Assembly (NCBI GenBank): GCA_903851225.1 | Contig: CAINNT010000098.1 | Span: 1 to 7,922 of the forward strand | Direction of reading: 5' to 3' | DNA from: an uncultured Chloroflexota bacterium | GTDB taxonomy: Bacteria > Chloroflexota > Limnocylindria > Limnocylindrales > Limnocylindraceae | Length of the DNA: 7,922 nucleotides | Part shown: positions 6,004 through 7,922 of the stretch, piece by piece | Position numbering within the stretch: the first letter of the stretch is position 1 | Layout: the number at the start of each line of letters is the position of its first letter | Program-made: the position numbers and the translations under genes | The notes under the pieces: generated by a model | What the model was told of the DNA's origin: nothing | Database searches by the model: none | The model's input: only the letters and a program-made list of their open reading frames with translations

Positions 6004-7622
6004 TTGTGATCTGCCCCGCCGGCATGCCGCGCGTCAAAGAGCGGGCGCTCTGAGGTGATCGGCGGCAGCTTGTCGAAGTTCCATGCTGGTGGCGGCGACG
6101 AGGTTGCCCACTCCAGGGTGTTTGCCTCCCATGGGTCGTCGCCCGCACGCTTGCCGTTGCGCAGGCTCACGTACACGTTCCAGAAGAGCGGGAGCAGTGA
6201 GACACCAACCAGGATGCCGCCAATCGTCGCGGCGAGGTTGAGATCGTTCCAGCCGGCGGTTGGCGAATAGTCGGCGATGCGACGTGGCATGCCAGCGAGA
6301 CCGAGTGCATGCATTGGCAAGAACGTGAGGTTGAGGCCGACCATCATCAGAACGAAGTGCACCCGTCCGAGGCCCTCGTCGAGCATGCGGCCGGTCATCT
6401 TCGGGAAGTAGAAGTAGAAGCCAGCCATGATCGCGACGAACGAGCCCCCGAAGAGCACGTAGTGAATGTGCGCAACGATCCAGTAGGTGGCGTGCAGCGC
6501 ATAGTCCACGGGGACAGAGGCACTGAAGACGCCGTTGATCCCGCCGATGAGGAACATGCTGAGGAAGCCGAGCGCGAAGAGCATCGGCGTGGTGAAGCTG
6601 ATCTGGCCGCGCCACATGGTCGCGATCCAGTTGAAGAACTTCACGCCCGTTGGCACTGCGATCAGGAAGGTCATCACCGAGAAGAACGGCAGGAAGACGC
6701 TCCCTGTGGTGAACATGTGGTGTGCCCACACGCTGAACCCGAGGGCGCCGATGCCGGCGGTGGCAAAGACGAACGCCTTGTAGCCGAAGAGCGGCTTGCG
6801 GCTGAAGACCGGAATGATCTCCGAGATGATGCCCATTCCCGGCAACACCATGCTGGACACCGCTGGGTGCGAATAGAACCAGAAGATGTTCTGCCACAGG
6901 ATGGCAGAGCCGCCCAACGTTGGATCGAAGAATGCCCCGCCGAAGTTTCGGTCGATGAAGAGCATCACAAGTGCGCTGGTGAGCACCGGCGTTCCCATGA
7001 GGACGAGCACGCTCGTCACAAGAACCGTCCAAACCAGGATCGGCATGCGGAAGAGGGTCATACCCGGTGCGCGCATGCGGAAGACGGTGACCATGAAGTT
7101 CACGGCGCCGAGAATGGAGCTGGTCCCAACGAGAATGACGGCGACGATCCACAGGTTCATCCCGGGACCTGGGCTGTACTTGAGGTTGCTCACCGGCGGA
7201 TACGCCGTCCAGCCAGCATCAGCTGCACCACCAAGAAGGAAGCCTGATGCGGCAACGAGCCCCGAGAACGGGACCATCCAGAAGCTGAGAGCGTTGATGC
7301 GCGGGAAGGCCATGTCCGGCGCGCCGATCATGAGCGGAACAACGTAGTTGCCGAATGCTGCCAGGAACGGAATGATCACCCAGAAGATCATGACCGAGGC
7401 ATGCATGGTGAAGAGCTGGTTGTACGACGACTCGTCGAGGAACTGCAGTCCTGGCATCGCGAGCTCTGCCCGAACGCCGAGCGCCAGCAGGCCACCGATC
7501 GCCAAGAAGATGAATGACGAGATCGTGTAGAGGATGCCGATCTTCTTGTGGTCGGTTGTCGTCAGGTAGTCATAGAGTGCCGACGGTGCCGCCTGCTTCA
7601 CTCCGGCTGCAGTTGTTGCCAT
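6000..7622 (-). CDS. ctaD: Haem-copper oxidase subunit I, A2-like, lacking the active-site Tyr
   Basis: Catalytic subunit of an aa3-type terminal oxidase, which normally reduces O2 to water and pumps protons. It has 540 residues and about 12 helices. The low-spin haem ligands H74 and H387, the high-spin haem ligand H385, and the CuB ligands H252, H301 and H302 are all present. The D-channel D103 (GAPDMAFPRIN), K-channel K328 (PTGVK) and the propionate-binding R447-R448 are also kept. Helix VI reads YSHPAV (250-255), the A2-type replacement for the GHPEV motif. However, residue 256 is Ser (codon TCC, 6857-6855), where oxygen reductases have the Tyr cross-linked to the CuB histidine (bovine Y244). 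Residue 378 is Ala (LHATY; codon 6491-6489) in place of the Mg-site Asp (bovine D369). The gene is otherwise intact. It starts 12 nt after the cupredoxin gene and overlaps subunit III by 4 bp. It may be an altered oxidase or a derivative with a different reaction. Confidence 0.96.
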   Translation of the reverse strand: MATTAAGVKQAAPSALYDYLTTTDHKKIGILYTISSFIFLAIGGLLALGVRAELAMPGLQFLDESSYNQLFTMHASVMIFWVIIPFLAAFGNYVVPLMIGAPDMAFPRINALSFWMVPFSGLVAASGFLLGGAADAGWTAYPPVSNLKYSPGPGMNLWIVAVILVGTSSILGAVNFMVTVFRMRAPGMTLFRMPILVWTVLVTSVLVLMGTPVLTSALVMLFIDRNFGGAFFDPTLGGSAILWQNIFWFYSHPAVSSMVLPGMGIISEIIPVFSRKPLFGYKAFVFATAGIGALGFSVWAHHMFTTGSVFLPFFSVMTFLIAVPTGVKFFNWIATMWRGQISFTTPMLFALGFLSMFLIGGINGVFSASVPVDYALHATYWIVAHIHYVLFGGSFVAIMAGFYFYFPKMTGRMLDEGLGRVHFVLMMVGLNLTFLPMHALGLAGMPRRIADYSPTAGWNDLNLAATIGGILVGVSLLPLFWNVYVSLRNGKRAGDDPWEANTLEWATSSPPPAWNFDKLPPITSERPLFDARHAGGADHK

Positions 7623-7627
7623 TCTCT

Positions 7628-7634
7628 CTCCCCC
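7628..7634 (-). promoter_or_regulatory. Ribosome binding site of oxidase subunit I
   Basis: The 12-nt gap between the cupredoxin stop (TAA, 7637-7635) and the subunit I ATG is entirely purine on the - strand, reading GGGGGAG followed by AGAGA and then ATG. The Shine-Dalgarno core sits 5 nt before the start, directly after the TAA, which favours translational coupling with the cupredoxin gene. Confidence 0.7.
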
Positions 7635-7922
7635 TTACGGCTGCGCTACGACTACAAGATCGGCGTACATGCCCTGTGCGTAATGACCGGCGATGTTGCA
7701 CATCACCACATAGTTGCCAGGCTCAAGGGTGACGGTTACCGCGCCTGGCGTATTCGGTTCCCACTCTGCCTGCTCGTCGATGACATCAAGGGTGGCCTCG
7801 TCGAGGCGGCTCGTCTCGGCGTTCACCTCATCCAGAAGCTGCTTGGCGTTCTTGTCGCTGCGGACGACGAGGAACTCGTGTGGCATGGTCCCCTCGTTGG
7901 TCAGGTTGAATTCGATGGTGCC
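7635..7922 (-). CDS. Cupredoxin (type 1 copper protein), C-terminal part; 5' end outside window
   Basis: A plastocyanin-like blue copper protein, most likely exported and moving electrons to the adjacent oxidase. The frame is open to the window edge and gives 95 residues. The fragment begins GTIEFNLTNEGTMPHEF, with the first copper ligand His15. It ends with the Cys75-His80-Met85 cluster in VMCNIAGHYAQGM, so all four type 1 ligands are present. Between them is a charged insert of about 40 residues (20-59) rich in Asp and Glu. It is not a CuA subunit II, because that site needs two cysteines (CxxxC) and here there is one. An internal ATG at 7886 is not the start, since cupredoxin sequence continues upstream of it. 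Any signal peptide or membrane anchor lies outside the window. It is the first visible gene of the oxidase cluster and ends 12 nt before subunit I. Confidence 0.82.
   Translation of the reverse strand, partial: GTIEFNLTNEGTMPHEFLVVRSDKNAKQLLDEVNAETSRLDEATLDVIDEQAEWEPNTPGAVTVTLEPGNYVVMCNIAGHYAQGMYADLVVVAQP

Noticed and set aside
5107..6009. Open frame on the + strand (300 codons) opposite subunit III and the formamidase
   Set aside because: It crosses two well-supported genes on the other strand, has shadow-like composition and lacks a ribosome binding site.
6309..7247. Open frame on the + strand (312 codons) opposite subunit I
   Set aside because: The product is a run of His, Glu, Asp and Arg without hydrophobic core or motif. 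It is the mirror of the subunit I codons, not a gene.
7635..7922. Reading the right-edge gene as cytochrome oxidase subunit II
   Set aside because: The copper motif has one cysteine (CNIAGHYAQGM), whereas the CuA site of subunit II needs two; a type 1 cupredoxin fits all visible ligands.

Overview
The window comes from a moderately GC-rich bacterial chromosome with tightly packed genes. It looks like a monoderm-type, free-living aerobe. Heliorhodopsins occur mostly in Actinomycetota, Chloroflexota and other monoderms, and the oxidase subunit I carries the YSHP motif of A2-type haem-copper oxidases. A planktonic Chloroflexota or Actinomycetota member is my best guess, but it is an inference and no rRNA marker is present.

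Left part, + strand (3-1267): the 3' end of an ABC-2 type exporter ATPase and its membrane permease, joined by an ATGA overlap. A 206-bp intergenic region follows. It holds three copies of an 8-mer, a perfect 9-bp inverted repeat and a candidate promoter. Next comes a complete heliorhodopsin gene (1475-2359) with retinal lysine K279 and counter-ion E134, closed by a very strong rho-independent terminator (2384-2420).

Middle part (2445-5372): a complete route from tryptophan to anthranilate through kynurenine. Tryptophan 2,3-dioxygenase is on the + strand. Kynureninase and an alpha/beta-hydrolase-type N-formylkynurenine formamidase are on the - strand. Dioxygenase and kynureninase converge tail to tail with 9 bp between stop codons. 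The formamidase-kynureninase junction carries a perfect 8-bp inverted repeat that contains the stop codon of one gene and the start codon of the next.

Right part, - strand (5398-7922): a cytochrome oxidase cluster read leftward, made of a cupredoxin (C-terminal part only), subunit I and subunit III. It runs without visible interruption into the formamidase and kynureninase, so all five - strand genes may be one transcription unit.

Two things stand out. The first is the heliorhodopsin with its repeat-rich upstream region. The second is subunit I: it keeps all haem and CuB histidines but has Ser256 where the cross-linked active-site tyrosine belongs and Ala378 where the Mg-site aspartate belongs. 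No tRNA, rRNA, CRISPR array, insertion sequence or attachment site was seen.
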